64,000 bases of DNA from assembly GCA_963921795.1 (NCBI GenBank), contig OY997644.1:2124458-2188457 (forward strand). Direction: 5' to 3'. This document shows, piece by piece, positions 22,654-35,562 of this stretch. The DNA comes from Nannobrachium achirus. Taxonomy: Eukaryota; Chordata; Actinopteri; Myctophiformes; Myctophidae. The number at the start of each line of letters is the position of its first letter. Within the stretch, counting starts at the first letter, position 1. Position numbers and translations under genes: made by a program. The notes below the pieces were generated by a model. That model saw only the letters and a list, made by a program, of their open reading frames with translations, had not been told where the DNA came from and did not search any database.

Positions 22654-23011
22654 CTACACACACCGTGTAAAGACACGCAACCAGATGGACAGAGTTATGA
22701 TTTAGTTATGGGTGGATGACGGGGAAAAGAGCAAGGTTTACTTTGCAGCTACGTGTTTTTTTTTTTTTTTTTTTTGGAAGAATGTCAAAATGACAAATGC
22801 TTTTTGTAGGCAGGATGATTCAAAAATGTTTTATGAATCAATGCAATCACAAGAACAAAGCACTCATGTTTTGTTGTGATTGTATTCATGCATACAGTAC
22901 AGGTTTCTCTTAAAAAATGTAATATTGTGTAGATCCCCAATCATCACTGACTGCGGAAATGTCATATTGGACTTCAATCAACTCTGACTTCAATAGGCTA
23001 TATTATAAATC

Positions 23012-23042
<31 letters not shown>

Positions 23043-23621
23043 CCATGTGCTCAATGGTGATAAACGTTGAGTTGAAAATGTACCATAGATTGGTGCTTCT
23101 AAGATCAACGGGAGAACTTGAAAAAGAGGAGCACTTCCGAGCACTCGAAAAATAACGGAGGAGAGGGCATAAAATCAAGGTACTTTAATCATGTCTACGA
23201 TATCTAAAAAGCCAATATGTTTCGACTAGCAATTGGTCTTCACCAGGGCAAGTATGAGACAACAAACACAGGTGCATAAATAATGTCAGAACACGTGAGA
23301 GATGCAGAAGCAGTGTCAATCAGTGGCCATTAGTATACCTAACATACCCAGAACTACTACACGCGTGTGTACCTGAGCACCACACTAATAGGAGCATAAC
23401 ACAGGAAAATAACGCAGGAACAATCAATCAATTTGGGTCGCACATGAGTGCGTGGCTATATTAAGAGAAAGAAAAATGCATACAAGTATAATGTGAAACA
23501 GCATCTAAAGAAAAAAAAAAACTGGAAATACAGATAAATAAAGTATAAAAGCCAAGGAGAAACGCACAGGTGGAGGCTTCGTAAATTAAAACAATGGGAA
23601 ACTTGTTGTCCCTGGACGCAC
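22654..23621. other. Intron, no gene seen
   Basis: Holds a T23 run near 22750, (GA)n at 23012-23041 and A-rich DNA. Nothing with coding potential or clear transposon termini was identified. Confidence 0.5.
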
Positions 23622-23662
23622 CGGCGCCTAACTCTGTCTCCACTAGGGGGAGCACAAATCCA

Positions 23663-23693
<31 letters not shown>

Positions 23694-23984
23694 GGCGCCG
23701 CAAAGCGGCGCCGCGAAAAATCGGTTATTTGCGGTTATAAAGGTCTAAAATGGGTCTAAAATGAGTCTAAAATGGGTCTAAAACGGGTCTAAGATGAGTC
23801 TAAAATGAGTCGAGCACTGCTCGGACACGCACAGCGGTCCGCGGGGCACCCAACAAGCCAACACACAATGTGGCTGTGCGCACAACAAAACCACACTGAC
23901 CACAAGTCCACAACCATGACCAAAGATCTGCAACCAGCAGCTACCAATATTTACAAGCAAGCAAGCATCTCATCACACGCGCGC

Positions 23985-24031
<47 letters not shown>

Positions 24032-24712
24032 GGAGGAGAGGAGAGGCTGGCTAACCACAGTGAACAGTTAGTTAAATAAAGCCATGTCTTACCTTGAGAA
24101 AATGACAAGAAAATATCCAATTTTATATTGAGGTGCCCAGAAGAAAGTTCCTTGGAGGCACACAACACAACGTGTCATGTTGTTACCTTTTCCACTGTTT
24201 GTAGCAATAACTTGGCTCGTGTCGTGGTAACTTATTCAAATAGTCCATACTACTTCTGTGTAGATAACGATGATTTATTACTTCCAGGGCCAGGCAGGAA
24301 CATACAGCATAAACGTCACGTTTTCACTAATCCACTTGTATTAACTTAACTTCTCACTAATATATTCTCCCCAGCATCACACCCGCACATTCACTTCCGC
24401 GCCGGTGTCAAAACACAGCGTCAACGTCATCCCGTACTGCTCCTAAGCCCGCCCCCTTAAAGGCACAGGCTTGGCATATAACACAGTAGACCTATACCTC
24501 CCGCCCCCCATTCGCTGTGATTGGTTTAGAAGCCACGCTATGGGTGCTTCAAAGGGTCAAACAAGGCGAATTTCTGACGTTCTTCTTCTTAATCACATTT
24601 TGTGATTATATGATCGTAAATAAATAAAAGGAGGGAGGGGGAGCCGGGCTCCCCCTACTGGCGAATAGGGGGAGCCATTGCTCCCCTTGGCTCTATTGAA
24701 TAGGCGCCAGTG
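23622..24712. mobile_element. Element with 11-bp target duplication (MULE-like?)
   Basis: Flanked by CCTGGACGCAC at 23611-23621 and 24713-24723. Termini are CGGCGCCTA and TAGGCGCCAG. It contains the palindrome GGCGCCGC...GCGGCGCC (23694-23713), seven 11-bp units of the type GGTCTAAAATG (about 23739-23810) and (CA)n at 23987-24028. Target size of 9-11 bp suggests the Mutator superfamily; no transposase is present. Confidence 0.7.
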
Positions 24713-24788
24713 CCTGGACGCACTCAGTCCTCCGGGTCTAAATGAGGGCATCGGCTTTATGTGTTTTCTTTGAGCAGTTTATTTTTGC

Positions 24789-25167
24789 AGCTTTTCTGGC
24801 CAGCCATCGTCAAAGAAAAGGTCCTTTTCACTTAACTGGAGCTCAGTTAGTCTGTTCTTGAGACACTACAATGTCAGTGGTTCTCAAACCTTTTCATGTG
24901 AAGGACCCCCAAAATGATATGTATTTGGCCACGGACCTGCATCTCAAAATATTTAGTTCCAGGGACCACCCAGAAGCAAAATTTGAGTTACAAACGTTTG
25001 CTTTGAAAATACATATATTAAAAGATTTCCACACATTTTCACGACTTTTTCAAAAATAGCAGATCTACAAGCTCGCAGCGCGGCACTCGGTGCCGCGCTG
25101 TGAGCTTGTATATCTGCTATTTTTCACTGGTTAAAGCATTCAATAATTCTAGGCCTAAATGGGTTAA
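24789..25167 (-). mobile_element. TTAA hairpin MITE, half copy
   Basis: Matches one half of the 8744-9348 element. It ends at TTAA (25164-25167) and carries one hairpin at 25052-25125. The other half is missing. Confidence 0.85.
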
Positions 25168-25519
25168 AGTGTAGAGGAAAAGTGACGAGAGAAGATGTTG
25201 GCGCAGTTACTTACAAGGATACGTAAACATTGTTATGATGTTAAGGAGATTGCAACTGAGAATGGAAGCTCTCCTCTGCGAGACTATACAGTATATGAAT
25301 GAAATGTCCTCCTCCACGCTCAGCAACTGACAATGGAAGGCTCCATTCTCAACGCTGAGAGAAGGTCAACCTCTACACACACAGAGGCGTGTAGAGGTTG
25401 ATAAGAAACACACACAAACACATATCTCACTTAATGGGTTTTCTAAACCTTGGAACCTCGGGTAGCTGACAGAGGAACAGCTACTTAACCTTGCTGTTTG
25501 CTTACAGAGGGATAGCCGT

Positions 25520-26129
25520 TTAAAACCCATTTAGGCCTAGAATTATTGAATGCATTAGCAATTGAAAAATAGCAGATCTAGCAGATCTACAAGCTCACAG
25601 CGCGGCACCGAGTGCAGCTTGTAGATCTGCTATTTTTGAAAAAGTCGTGAAAATGTGTGCAAATCCATATACATATTAAATCTTTAATATATGTATTTTT
25701 AATGCGAACGTTTGTACCTAAAATTTTGCTTCTGGGTGGTCCCTGGAATTAAATATTTTGAGATCTGGGTCCGTGGCCAAATAAATATCGGTTTGGGGGT
25801 CCTTCACATGAAAAGGTTTGAGAACCACTGACATAGTAGTCTCTCAAGAACAGACTAACTGAGCTCCAGTTAAGTGAAAAGGACCTTTTCTTTGACGATG
25901 GCTGGCCAGATTGCTGACATATAGAAACATAGGTTTTTCAATAAACCTTAGAAGGATTCAAAAGACACTTATAGAATCGGGTCAACATTTTAATTTTCTC
26001 GATTTTTCAAAAATAGCAGATCTACAAGCTTGCAGCGCGGCACTGTGAGCTTGTATATCTGCTATTTTTCAATAGTTAAAGCATAAAATAATGATACACA
26101 ATAATGTGTACCCGTTCTGAATGGGTTAA
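25520..26129 (+). mobile_element. TTAA hairpin MITE, complete
   Basis: TTAA at both ends. Hairpins at 25565-25637 (with a repeated AGCAGATCT and a shortened centre) and 26009-26069 (centre deleted). Confidence 0.88.
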
Positions 26130-27081
26130 TCCGACTACGCTTAGACCCATACAGAGGGGTTTACTAAGCACACACTGAAACTAGCAAATAGCAACTAAAA
26201 TATTTAGTGCTTAGTAAGAATGATAAATACGAAATGAATAATGTGATGTGCATATACTAGATCAAAAAATAAATCAAACACCAATACCCTAAATAGGAAC
26301 CTAAACTGTATTTCCATTTATCGATCCTTAACTCATACTCTGCGATCCCCGTCGAAACCGTAGATTTCCCGCTGTACCGCGGTGCCATGCCCGTAGATCC
26401 CGGAAGTTTAATTAGCTTTAATCATTATGAAAGGATTAAAAGTATTATCGCTGATTTTCGCTGATTCTGGCTCTTTAGGCCCGCCCATTAACTGTATCCT
26501 GTCGTTTTTCCGTTCTGGACCGGATCTAGCTTTCCGTATCCTGTCTGAGCCTGGGCCAATGGGCCATAGTCCCGCCTCCATTGGTTTACATTGTAACAGA
26601 AGAGAAAGCTACTCGGCGATGGAACACTCGTTTTTCAATCCGATTTTTGCGTTTGGAAACTTTGATCCAGTCTCTACACGCCTGGATTATGATCCCCGCA
26701 CATATCGTGCGTTTTGTGCGTGAACGTGTCCACGTGTTACCATAGCGCACAGTTGGCTTTTTTCAATGTTTTTTCATGTAAACACTGGCGGATAAGCAGG
26801 AATACAGCGTGGCAACGGATATGTCTTTTTTTTATTCGAAAGCTTGTCATCGAGTCTACACGTCTACTAGATGAGTCGCGCACAGATTGTGCACGATGCG
26901 TGCGCGTGCCCACGTTAAAAGGTAAGGACAATTTGGCAGCTGCTTACTACAGTTATGTTTAAAATGGCAGCAAAATTGTTAATATCCTACTAATAAACGA
27001 CCGAATGTCTGTCTGTCCGATGTCTGTCTGATACACACACATGCTGACATCACTGACTACAGGTTTTGAGTGTGTGAGTGT

Positions 27082-27083
27082 GT

Positions 27084-27147
<64 letters not shown>

Positions 27148-28298
27148 ACAGGGAATTACTACTTTGTGGGGACCTCATGTCCCCACAAAGATAGTACAAT
27201 CGGAGAAAAAAAAACCTTGTGGGGACAAATTTTGTGTCCCACAAGGTATAGGGTTAGGTTTAGGCCTGTCCTCTAAAAATCGACGAATCGACGCGTCGTT
27301 TTAAGCCCCCGTAATCGACGCCAATTGTTTGAGTCGAGCCGTCAAAAATATATAATTTTTTTTATCACACCAGTATACTGTGGTGCGGTATGAGAGCGCT
27401 GGACTGTGACTGTCATGTAATTCTTATTGAGTCCATACTTCCTACTACTAGACTTAAAAATAAAATCAGTTCACGTGACTTGAAAGTTGCCTTGATCATA
27501 TAACAGGGAGCTCTTATTTTGAAGTTAACCGCTTGGAAAGGAAATGCGTCGACGAGTTGTTATTCTACTTGAGAGCTGGCCAAAGAAGCAGCAGAGCCAG
27601 CGCGATGCGCTTTCACTTTCACTGCCGTGGGTGTGGGGTGGTTGGACTCAGGCTGAGGAATAGCGACGGGCGAACTGTTTTCTTTTTATTATCTCGCACC
27701 AGATCGGCAACATAGCTCTTTTGATACAGCAGCGGTGCTCTGAGAAAATACAACTTGTGGAAATAATACACGACATGCTGTCAAAGAGATGCATTATTCT
27801 CTCCTCCGTTGTTCTACTCTGCTCCACAATTCACAATTACGCACGGCAAATTACGCACGGCTGGACGCAATCTTATCGTCATTAATGTCCAGTGTCCACC
27901 GCTATCATGTCTCAATATGCACGGTAGTTCATGGATCTAATTCACTTTAAAGGCTTAAAACATATTGCTGTTTTATTGTATTACGTTGACGTGGTTTAAA
28001 AGCTTAAAGCACCACTTTTTTTTTCTTTTTTTTCCCTTTTTTTTTACATAAACGATTCGTCGACGCGTCGGATTAACCCCCGCGACTCGAATCGACTTGA
28101 TAAATCCTGCGTCGAGGACAGCCCTAGTTAGGTTTAGGGGTTAGGTTAAGGGTTAGGGTTAGGGTTAGGGTTAGGGTTAGGGGTTAGGTTTAGGGATAGA
28201 GGTTAGGGTAAGGCCACAGGACTTGCATAAAAATGAATGGAATGTCCCCACAAATATAGTAGACTATGTGTAATGTCCCCACAAAGTAGTAATTGCAA

Positions 28299-28378
<80 letters not shown>
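27082..28378. mobile_element. (TG)n / CCCCACAAAG composite repeat
   Basis: Outer (TG)n tracts at 27082-27146 and 28302-28378 bracket GTGGGGAC/GTCCCCAC inverted motifs and TTAGGG-like words (28140-28187). It is a common fish repeat layout. A hAT at 27261-28126 interrupts it. Confidence 0.65.
27261..28126. mobile_element. hAT-like element, 866 bp
   Basis: Ends TAGGCCTGTCCTC and GAGGACAGCCCTA, flanked by GTTAGGTT on both sides. Subterminal AATCGACG / GACGCGTCG words are repeated in inverted order. Confidence 0.88.
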
Positions 28379-28379
<1 letters not shown>

Positions 28380-28616
28380 CGTGCGTGTGCACGCGTGCAG
28401 GAGTGAATTAGCAGAATCTAAAAGGTGTAATTTTCATGGCCAACCAGGGGTACATTTTCAGTACTTTTACTTCTAATCCATTACATCTCAAAGGAAAGTA
28501 TCGTACTTTCGCTCCGCTACCATTATATGAAAACTTTAGTTACTTTGTAGATTTTGATTATTATTACAAAACACACCAACCACGAAATGGGGACATTCTG
28601 CATTATGAGCACTTTC

Positions 28617-29215
28617 TTTTAGGCCTAGAATTATTGACTGCTTTAACTATTGAAAAATAGCAGATATACAAGCTCACAGCACGGCACCGAGTGCCGCGCT
28701 GCGAGCTTGTAGATCTGCTATTTTTGAAAAAGTCGTGAAAATGTGTGCAAATCTTTGAATATACAGTATGTATTTTCAAAGCCAACATTTGTAACTCAAA
28801 TTTTGCTTCTGGGTGGTCCCTGGAACTAAATATTTTGAGATGGGGGTCCGTGGCCAAATACATATCATTTTGGGGGTCCTTGACATGAAAAGGTTTGAGA
28901 ACCACTGACATAGTAGTCTCTCAAGAACAGACTAACTGAGCTCCAGTTCAAGTGAAAAGGACCTTTTCTTTGACGATGGCCGGCCAGATTGCTGACATAG
29001 AAACATAGGTTTTTTCAAAAAATCTTAGAAGGATTCAAAAGACACTTAAAGAATCAGGTCAAAATTCCAATTTTCGTGATTTTTCAAAAATAGCAGATCT
29101 ACAAGCTCGCAGCGCGGCACTCGGTGCCGCGCTGTGAGCTTGTATATCTGCTGTTTTTCAATAGTTAAAGCATAAAATAATGATACACAATAATGTGTAC
29201 CCGTTCTGAATGGGT
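28617..29215 (+). mobile_element. TTAA hairpin MITE, ends eroded
   Basis: Hairpins at 28652-28726 and 29084-29159 with the standard interior. The terminal TTAACCC motifs are missing. It lies inside a GTACTTTTACT repeat (28450-29300). Confidence 0.82.
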
Positions 29216-29352
29216 ACTGCTACTAGTATTGCTACTCATTTTGAGTAGCAATACTTTTGTACTATTACTCGGGTACATTTTGAATGCGGCACTTGTACTT
29301 TTACTGGTAAAACATGTGGGCAGTTCTTCCATCACCGGGGGGTCAAACTCAC

Positions 29353-29482
29353 ATGGCCGGACAGAGCTCCTCTTTGTTACAGCTGACCTGCTTGTCGTCC
29401 GGCCGGGTGGAGGGGTCACAGTAGTCCTCCTCCACTATCCCAGACATCCTCTCCACACAGTGGACTACCTGACGCTTCACAC
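29353..29482 (-). CDS. adamts7: ADAMTS7 exon: TSR2
   Basis: This 130-nt exon encodes VKRQVVHCVERMSGIVEEDY, CDPSTRPDDKQVSCNKEELC, PA and two bases of an Ile codon. It is the body of TSR2 and matches ADAMTS7 closely (CDPxxRPDD). The donor is GTGAGT at 29352-29347. The acceptor is TGTGTTGCAG, but only these 10 nt are original intron: a 723-bp transposon with a 6-bp target duplication sits immediately upstream, separating the AG from its pyrimidine tract. Coding sequence itself is intact. Confidence 0.93.
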
Positions 29483-29492
29483 CTGCAACACA

Positions 29493-30215
29493 CAGGGTTC
29501 CCACACATCTTTATACCAATTCATTTCCAAAACTTTTCCAAGACTTTTCCAGAATATTTAACCCGATTTCCAGGACTATATAGCAATAATTCAGCTCAAT
29601 AACGAGTCGCTTACTCCTATGCGCAAATAATACGGTCTCTTTTTGTAAGACACTTTATGTATATATACTTATATATTATTTGCCCCCTCTATTGATGCAC
29701 ATTTTCTTTATTGGTACTGTACTGCTCTTGTTTTTTCCTCTTATCTATCTTTTTTCTTTGTAAATAACTGTATAGTGCTGTGCTACAATTGGACAACTGA
29801 ATTTCCCCCTTGGGATAATAAAGGTATCTATCTATCTATCTATCTATCTATAATCATATTTCAACTGGGGACCCCGGCACCCTGACGAGCACTAAGAGTA
29901 GAGGAATTTTGTATAACACGGTTTTATTGTGAAAATAGCCGATCTACATGTTCACAACGCCTCGCGTTGCGAGCCGTTGTGAGCATGTAGATCGTCTATT
30001 TTCACAATTTCTGCCTCTAATATGAGACAATTTGGCCAAAGTTTAATATGTCATTTCGGAGGTATTAACAAAATCAATAACCAAAGACAATGCATAACTA
30101 TTTTTTTCCAGGACCTTCCAGGACCCTTGATCAATTCCAAAACTTTTCCAGTACTGGAAAAATATTTTTCAAATTTCAAAATATTTCCAGGAATTTCATG
30201 ACCGTGGGAACCCTG
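29493..30215. mobile_element. hAT-like element splitting the TSR2 acceptor
   Basis: Termini CAGGGTTCCCAC and GTGGGAACCCTG, flanked by the 6-bp repeat AACACA (29487-29492 and 30216-30221). A sister copy at 45644-46196 has the same ends and a 6-bp duplication TCCTAA. Nested inside are a LINE 3' tail with (CTAT)n (29786-29852) and a hairpin at 29926-30008. Confidence 0.9.
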
Positions 30216-30243
30216 AACACAGGTGAGTGGGACAGGGAAACAG

Positions 30244-30953
30244 TAGGGCCGTCACAATTTAGAAAATGTCAAGTCGACGACTAATTGTTACACAAATAAT
30301 TACGATTGACGATTTAATTGTGTTTTTGCCGTTGAACATTGGAACATAATATGGGTACAAATGTTATTTATGTTTGCCTTTTAGGCTTCGTAATCCCAAA
30401 ATGCACAGGTTCAACATGACTAATAAGTTAAATATACAAAGAAATATTAGATTTTCCCCCCCAAAAAATAAATGGTAGAAATATTTGATCTACAAACTAA
30501 CAACGCGCCACTAGCTTACAACGCGTCACAAAGTGACACGTTGTAAGCTTGTAGTAAGCAAAGTAGTTGTTTCTACTTTGTTTTTAAATATTTGAAAAGG
30601 TACGACATTTCTTTTCAACATGGAAACGGTTATGATGAATATCGCCACTGTCGGGCAGAAACCTCGTATCTCCAAGTTTCAAATTTGTACGTTGTTTTCT
30701 CAGCGTAAAGCCCTGCTTAGTGAAAACAGCAGATCTACAAGCACACAACGCCTCGCGGTGCGAGGCGTTGTGTGCTTGTAGATCGGCTGTTTTCACTAGT
30801 TTAGTTCATTTTTTAAAATGTTATTAAAATAATAAAAACGAATGGTTTTGGACATACGTGGTTTCCACCCGATCAACGACGATATGCAAAATGAACTGCG
30901 ATTATCTCAAATAATTGTGATTAGACGATTATGCAATGATCGTGACAGGCCTA
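30244..30953. mobile_element. hAT-like element with two hairpin regions
   Basis: Ends TAGGGCCGTCACAATT and GATCGTGACAGGCCTA, flanked by GGAAACAG on both sides. It holds a divergent hairpin region (30487-30551, AGCTTACAACGCGTCAC arms) and a nested ATATCGCC MITE (30639-30885) with an 81-bp hairpin at 30718-30798. Confidence 0.88.
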
Positions 30954-31201
30954 GGAAACAGATGTTTGAAATGTTACATACACGCAATTCAATGCTACTG
31001 TACATGCAGCGCTACACGCTATGCACACCTACTCATGTCATTCACGTGCATGCAAGTAATCTAAACATGCAAATCACAAACGACCACATTGACACGCATG
31101 CACAGAACATAATGTGCCAGCTGCTAAGCATACTATAAGAAACTAAAAATACATTGTCATTCTCTGGTGACACTTGTAATTTATATTTATCAGTTCAATC
31201 A

Positions 31202-31775
31202 TTAAAACCCATTTAGGCCTAGAATTATTGAATGCTTTAACCAGTGAAAAATAGCAGATATACAAGCTTGTAGATCTGCTATTTTTGAAAAAGTCGTGAA
31301 AATGTGTGCAAATCTTTGAATATATGTATTTTCAAAGCGAACGTTTGTAAGTCAAAGTTTGCTTCTGGGGGGTCCCTGGAACTAGATATTTTGCGATGCG
31401 GGTCCGTGGCCAAATAAATATCGTTTTGTGGGTCCTTCACATGAAAAGGTTTGAGAACCACTGACATAGTAGTCTCTCAAGAACAGACTAACTGAGCTCC
31501 AGTTAAGTGAAAAGGACCTTTTCTTTGACGATGGCTGGCCAGATTGCTGACATAGAAACATAGGTTTTTCAAAAAACATTAGAAGGATTCAGAAGAAGAC
31601 ACTTATAGAATCGGGTCAAAACTCTAATTTTCACGATTTTTCAAAAATAGCAGATATACAAGCTCACAGCGCGGCACTCGGTGCCACGCTGTGAGCTTGT
31701 ATATCTGCTATTTTTCAATAGTTAAAGCATAAAATAATGATACACAATAATGTGTACCCGTTCTGAATGGGTTAA
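31202..31775 (+). mobile_element. TTAA hairpin MITE, complete
   Basis: TTAA at both ends; hairpins at 31244-31287 (centre lost, 44 bp) and 31642-31716. Confidence 0.88.
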
Positions 31776-32188
31776 GCAAGTTGGCTGCAGTCGCCCTTCA
31801 GGTGGCCAGTGCTGTCAATCATTTGTTACGTTTCTATGATATCTGAAATTGAATCTATATGTTATACATTTTCCAGCAAGAAAGGAGAATAATAATACGA
31901 ATAAATATGCTGCCTGGCATGTTAAACCAGGGCCGACTGGGAGAAATGCGGGGCCCTGAGCGAAGTCCGTCCATCCGCTCCATCCGCCCCCCCCCCCCCC
32001 CCCCCGAAAGGAAAGTTACTGCAGGTAAATACGTGACTAGCTAACATGGCAAAGAGAGCAGATTTCCCTACTTTAATTGCTGACATTCATTCACAAATTA
32101 GTAGAAACTGACAATTACATTTTAAGAGCAGGTTATTACACCATTCCAAATTAAATGATTGAACTTAAAAATAAAACCTTTGGCTTAC

Positions 32189-32330
32189 CTGATCCACAGG
32201 TGGCGCTGCATTCTGTCCATGAGCCGTACTTCCATGAGAAATCTGAGATGGGGAGGTAATTGTCCTCTGAGATCTCTCGTCTGACCGTATATTCAAAACG
32301 CACTCCTGGGTTGGTCTCTTGGAAGAGGAG
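32189..32330 (-). CDS. adamts7: ADAMTS7 exon: spacer end and start of TSR2
   Basis: This 142-nt exon (47 codons plus 1 nt) reads LLFQETNPGVRFEYTVRREI through the end of the spacer and enters TSR2 at FSWKYGSWTECSATCGS. The tract has no long open frame on its own beyond the exon, and was recovered by matching splice sites and phase. The acceptor is gtgctctag and the donor GTAAGC at 32188-32183. The next exon supplies GT to complete Gly. The intron upstream is the largest inside the visible gene, about 10.7 kb. Confidence 0.94.
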
Positions 32331-32467
32331 CTAGAGCACAAAACAGGGTGGTTTTCCAACAAACAAGGGGGATTCAAGATGATGGAAACAGATGAAAACA
32401 GCTTGATATATATATCTCTATATAATATATCTACAGTGCCAGTAATTTACAAAGCAAAGACATTTGC

Positions 32468-33029
32468 TTAACCCATTTAGGCCTAGAATTATTGAATGCT
32501 TTAACCAGTGAAAAATAGCAGATATACAAGCTCACAGCGCGGCACCGAGCTTGTAGATCTGCTATTTTTGAAAATGTCGTGAAAATGTGTGCAAATATTT
32601 GAATATATGTATTTTCAAACGTTTGTAACTCAAATTTTGCTTCTAGGTGGTCCCTGGAATTAAATATTTAGAGATGCGGGTCCTTGGCCAAATAAATATC
32701 ATTTTGGGGGTCCTTCACATGAAAAAGTTTGAGAACCACTGACATAGTAGTCTCTCAAGAACAGACTAACTGACCTCCATTTCTTTGACGGTGGCTGGCC
32801 TGCCTGGCCAGATTGCTGACATTAGAAACATAGGTTTTTTTCAAAAAATCTTAGAAGGATTCAAAAGACACTTCTAATTCTAATTTTCACGTTTTTTCAA
32901 AAATAGCAGATCTACAAGCTTGCAGCGCGGCACTCGGTGCCGCGCTGTGAGCTTGTATATCTGCTATTTTTCAAAAGTTAAAGCATAAAATAATGGTACA
33001 CAATAATTTGTACCCGTTCTAAATGGGTA
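32468..33029 (+). mobile_element. TTAA hairpin MITE
   Basis: Starts TTAACCCATTTAGGCC; right end AAATGGGTAATT is mutated. Hairpins at 32510-32570 (short) and 32898-32972. It begins 138 bp upstream of the spacer/TSR2 exon. Confidence 0.85.
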
Positions 33030-33252
33030 ATTGCTGGAATGGCAACAGGAGTGATCGTTTTCACATGCCATCTTTGGCAGCAAAAGTGCTGGTATTGGCT
33101 AATAAGCAACCTTTTTCGTTTGTTTATTTTCTAACGGTAGAGAACTTTATACTAGCACGAGAGGTGACTGTAAGCATGCAGGACTGTAATCCAATCGAAA
33201 GAACAGATCATAAACTAACGGTTTTCTCTCTTTTTTTTCTCTCTCTCTACAT

Positions 33253-33696
33253 CAGGGGTCAGCAACCTTTTTGAAATGAAAATATGTTGCCATATTTTGA
33301 TTGGCAGGACATAACGATCATTAGACCCAGAGCAATAATCCACCTATCTCCCCCCGACTCCTTCCCCAGTCAGAGTTCAGAGTTTTAATGAATGTAGAAT
33401 GTTGTGCAAGATGCAATTTGCTATAAATTAGCTAACTTCATTTAATTGACCACGTTTAAAAAATAATTTAATTACAAATATTTTGACATTTGATTGGCAG
33501 AACATTGTTATAACGATCATTAGACCCAGAACAATAACTCATCTATCTCCCCGACGCAGAGCCGTTTCTGGGCCCATGGGGGCCCTAAGCATGATTCTGC
33601 TATGGGGCCTTCCTGCAGGCGCGAGCGTAGCGAGCGCCCGCGAAAACATAATAGGCCTAATATTTTTTATTCATTTTTTAATCCATTTTATATTGG

Positions 33697-33747
<51 letters not shown>

Positions 33748-34541
33748 TATATAAATAAAAAACGACAACAACAGGCAACGTATTTTTGCTATGTTTGATT
33801 TGTTCTTTTCTTATTTAAATAAAAAAAATTAAACTTCCCCATGGGGTGCTGGAACACCTGCAGCACCCCTAGTTCCCACACTGTGGCAGAGTCCTGCACA
33901 GTGGCAACTGTGCCAAATTCACTTTCACTTTCAGCGGTGTGGAGATGCGCGGAAGCAAAGAAAGTCACCACAGTTTGATTTGATCATTGCTTAGTCAATT
34001 ATGAAGGGATTTCAAAAATTAAAACGTCTCCATATTGCTTGGGAAGTCTACTTCGCGAATAGGAGGGGGCAGTGGGGGCCTTTTTGGTCGGCGGGGGCCT
34101 TACGCAGTCTGCGTAGTCTGCGTATACGGCCCGCCGGCGCTGCCCTGACGCCCTCCCCAGTCAGAGTTCAGAGTTTTAATGAATGTAGAATTTTGTGCAA
34201 GATGTAATTTGCTATAAATTGGCTAACTTCATTTAATTGACCACGTTTAAAAAAAAAATTAATTAAAAATATTTTGACATTTGATTGGCAGAACATTGCT
34301 ATAACGATCATTAGACCCAGAACACTAACCCATCTATCTCCCCGACGCCCTCCCCAGTCAGAGTTCAGAGTTTTAATGAATGTAGAATTTTGTGCAAGAT
34401 GTAATTTGCGATAAATGAGCTAACTTCATTTAATTCACCACGTAAAAAAAAAATCCTCTCTCATATACTTCTGCCAGTGTGCCGGTGAACACCTTCCCCG
34501 GTGCCAATGTTGGCACCCGTGCCTATGGTTGCCAACCCCTG
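33253..34541 (+). mobile_element. hAT element CAGGGGTCAGCAACC, large copy
   Basis: Ends CAGGGGTCAGCAACC and GGTTGCCAACCCCTG, flanked by CTCTACAT and CTCTAAAT. The internal unit is repeated three times. A second element (about 33557-34146, CAGAGCCG...CGGCGCTGCCCT) and an (AT)n tract at 33700-33740 lie inside. Confidence 0.82.
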
Positions 34542-35562
34542 CTCTAAATCATTCCCTATCACAGGGACCCGGGGTTTAACAAGTGGATCCAAGATGATAT
34601 CTTGAAAAAAAGAACAAGTGACTAAATTAAGTTGACATTTAATTTACTTCAGCGCTTGTTCTTTTTTTTTCACGACCACTTAGTAAATCATTTTAAAAGA
34701 CTGTGCTGCAATGTGTTGTGACTCGCGAGGCGCGAGCAGAGCGCAGTGTGCCTCTCTATCTCTTTACTCTGAGAGAGTGAGACTCTCACCCAGCCTTGGA
34801 GCTCATTTTTATTAAATGGCAGTTGGACAAGCAACATAATACTGTATGTTGCATACATATTATGTATTCTCAGAGTCATGCCAACATTGCCTGAAGTTTT
34901 ATCAACAGGTAGGCTATGGGCAGCCTTTCTCACGCTCTCTCTCTCATGCTGGCTCTGGACCTAAAGGGATGCTCGCTTTCTTTGTTGAAACCAATGCTCG
35001 CCCGACCACGATCCTGACCAGTAAGAACGCTGTCTCTCTCTTTCCCTTCGTCAACATCATCACGCTATCCCGGTACTTTTTCACTACAGGGACACATTTT
35101 AATTCCTCCAGCTAGTACATTCTGGAAGAATTGCTAGGAGGTAGGACGTTTGCCATAACATTTAGAACACAGAAAACTGCCGCCCCACAAAATCAGTGCC
35201 CGTCTTCACATTTCACCCACCATAGACCATTATATTCTGAAGCCACAATCATCTTCCTCTACTGAGGCAACTGAGAAGCAATGAAATCAGACAGCGCAAC
35301 TAGCGGCCAATCATAGGAAGTTTTAGTTCCGTATTGGAGTCATTTTAAGTCGGCGGAACTATGCCCCTGGTCCAAACGAATGCTCAAAATTAAAATGCTT
35401 TTACTTCAGTGTCACTAATATTACAATATGTTTCCAATATAATAATAATAATAATAAATAATAAATATGTGCAAAGAAATAAATGAACAGTGAGCAAAAA
35501 TACAAATAAATATCACTTCCAGCTCACCCCATTACTAAGTAATGGTCCTCACCTGTAGAGGC
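34542..35562. other. Intron, no gene seen
   Basis: AT-rich and partly simple sequence, with an (ATA)n stretch near 35440. No exon, SINE or transposon end was recognised. Confidence 0.5.

Noticed and set aside
28140..28187. Interstitial telomere (TTAGGG)n
   Set aside because: The units are irregular (TTAGGTTTAGG also present) and belong to a composite repeat with CCCCACAAAG blocks, so a true telomere fusion is not supported.
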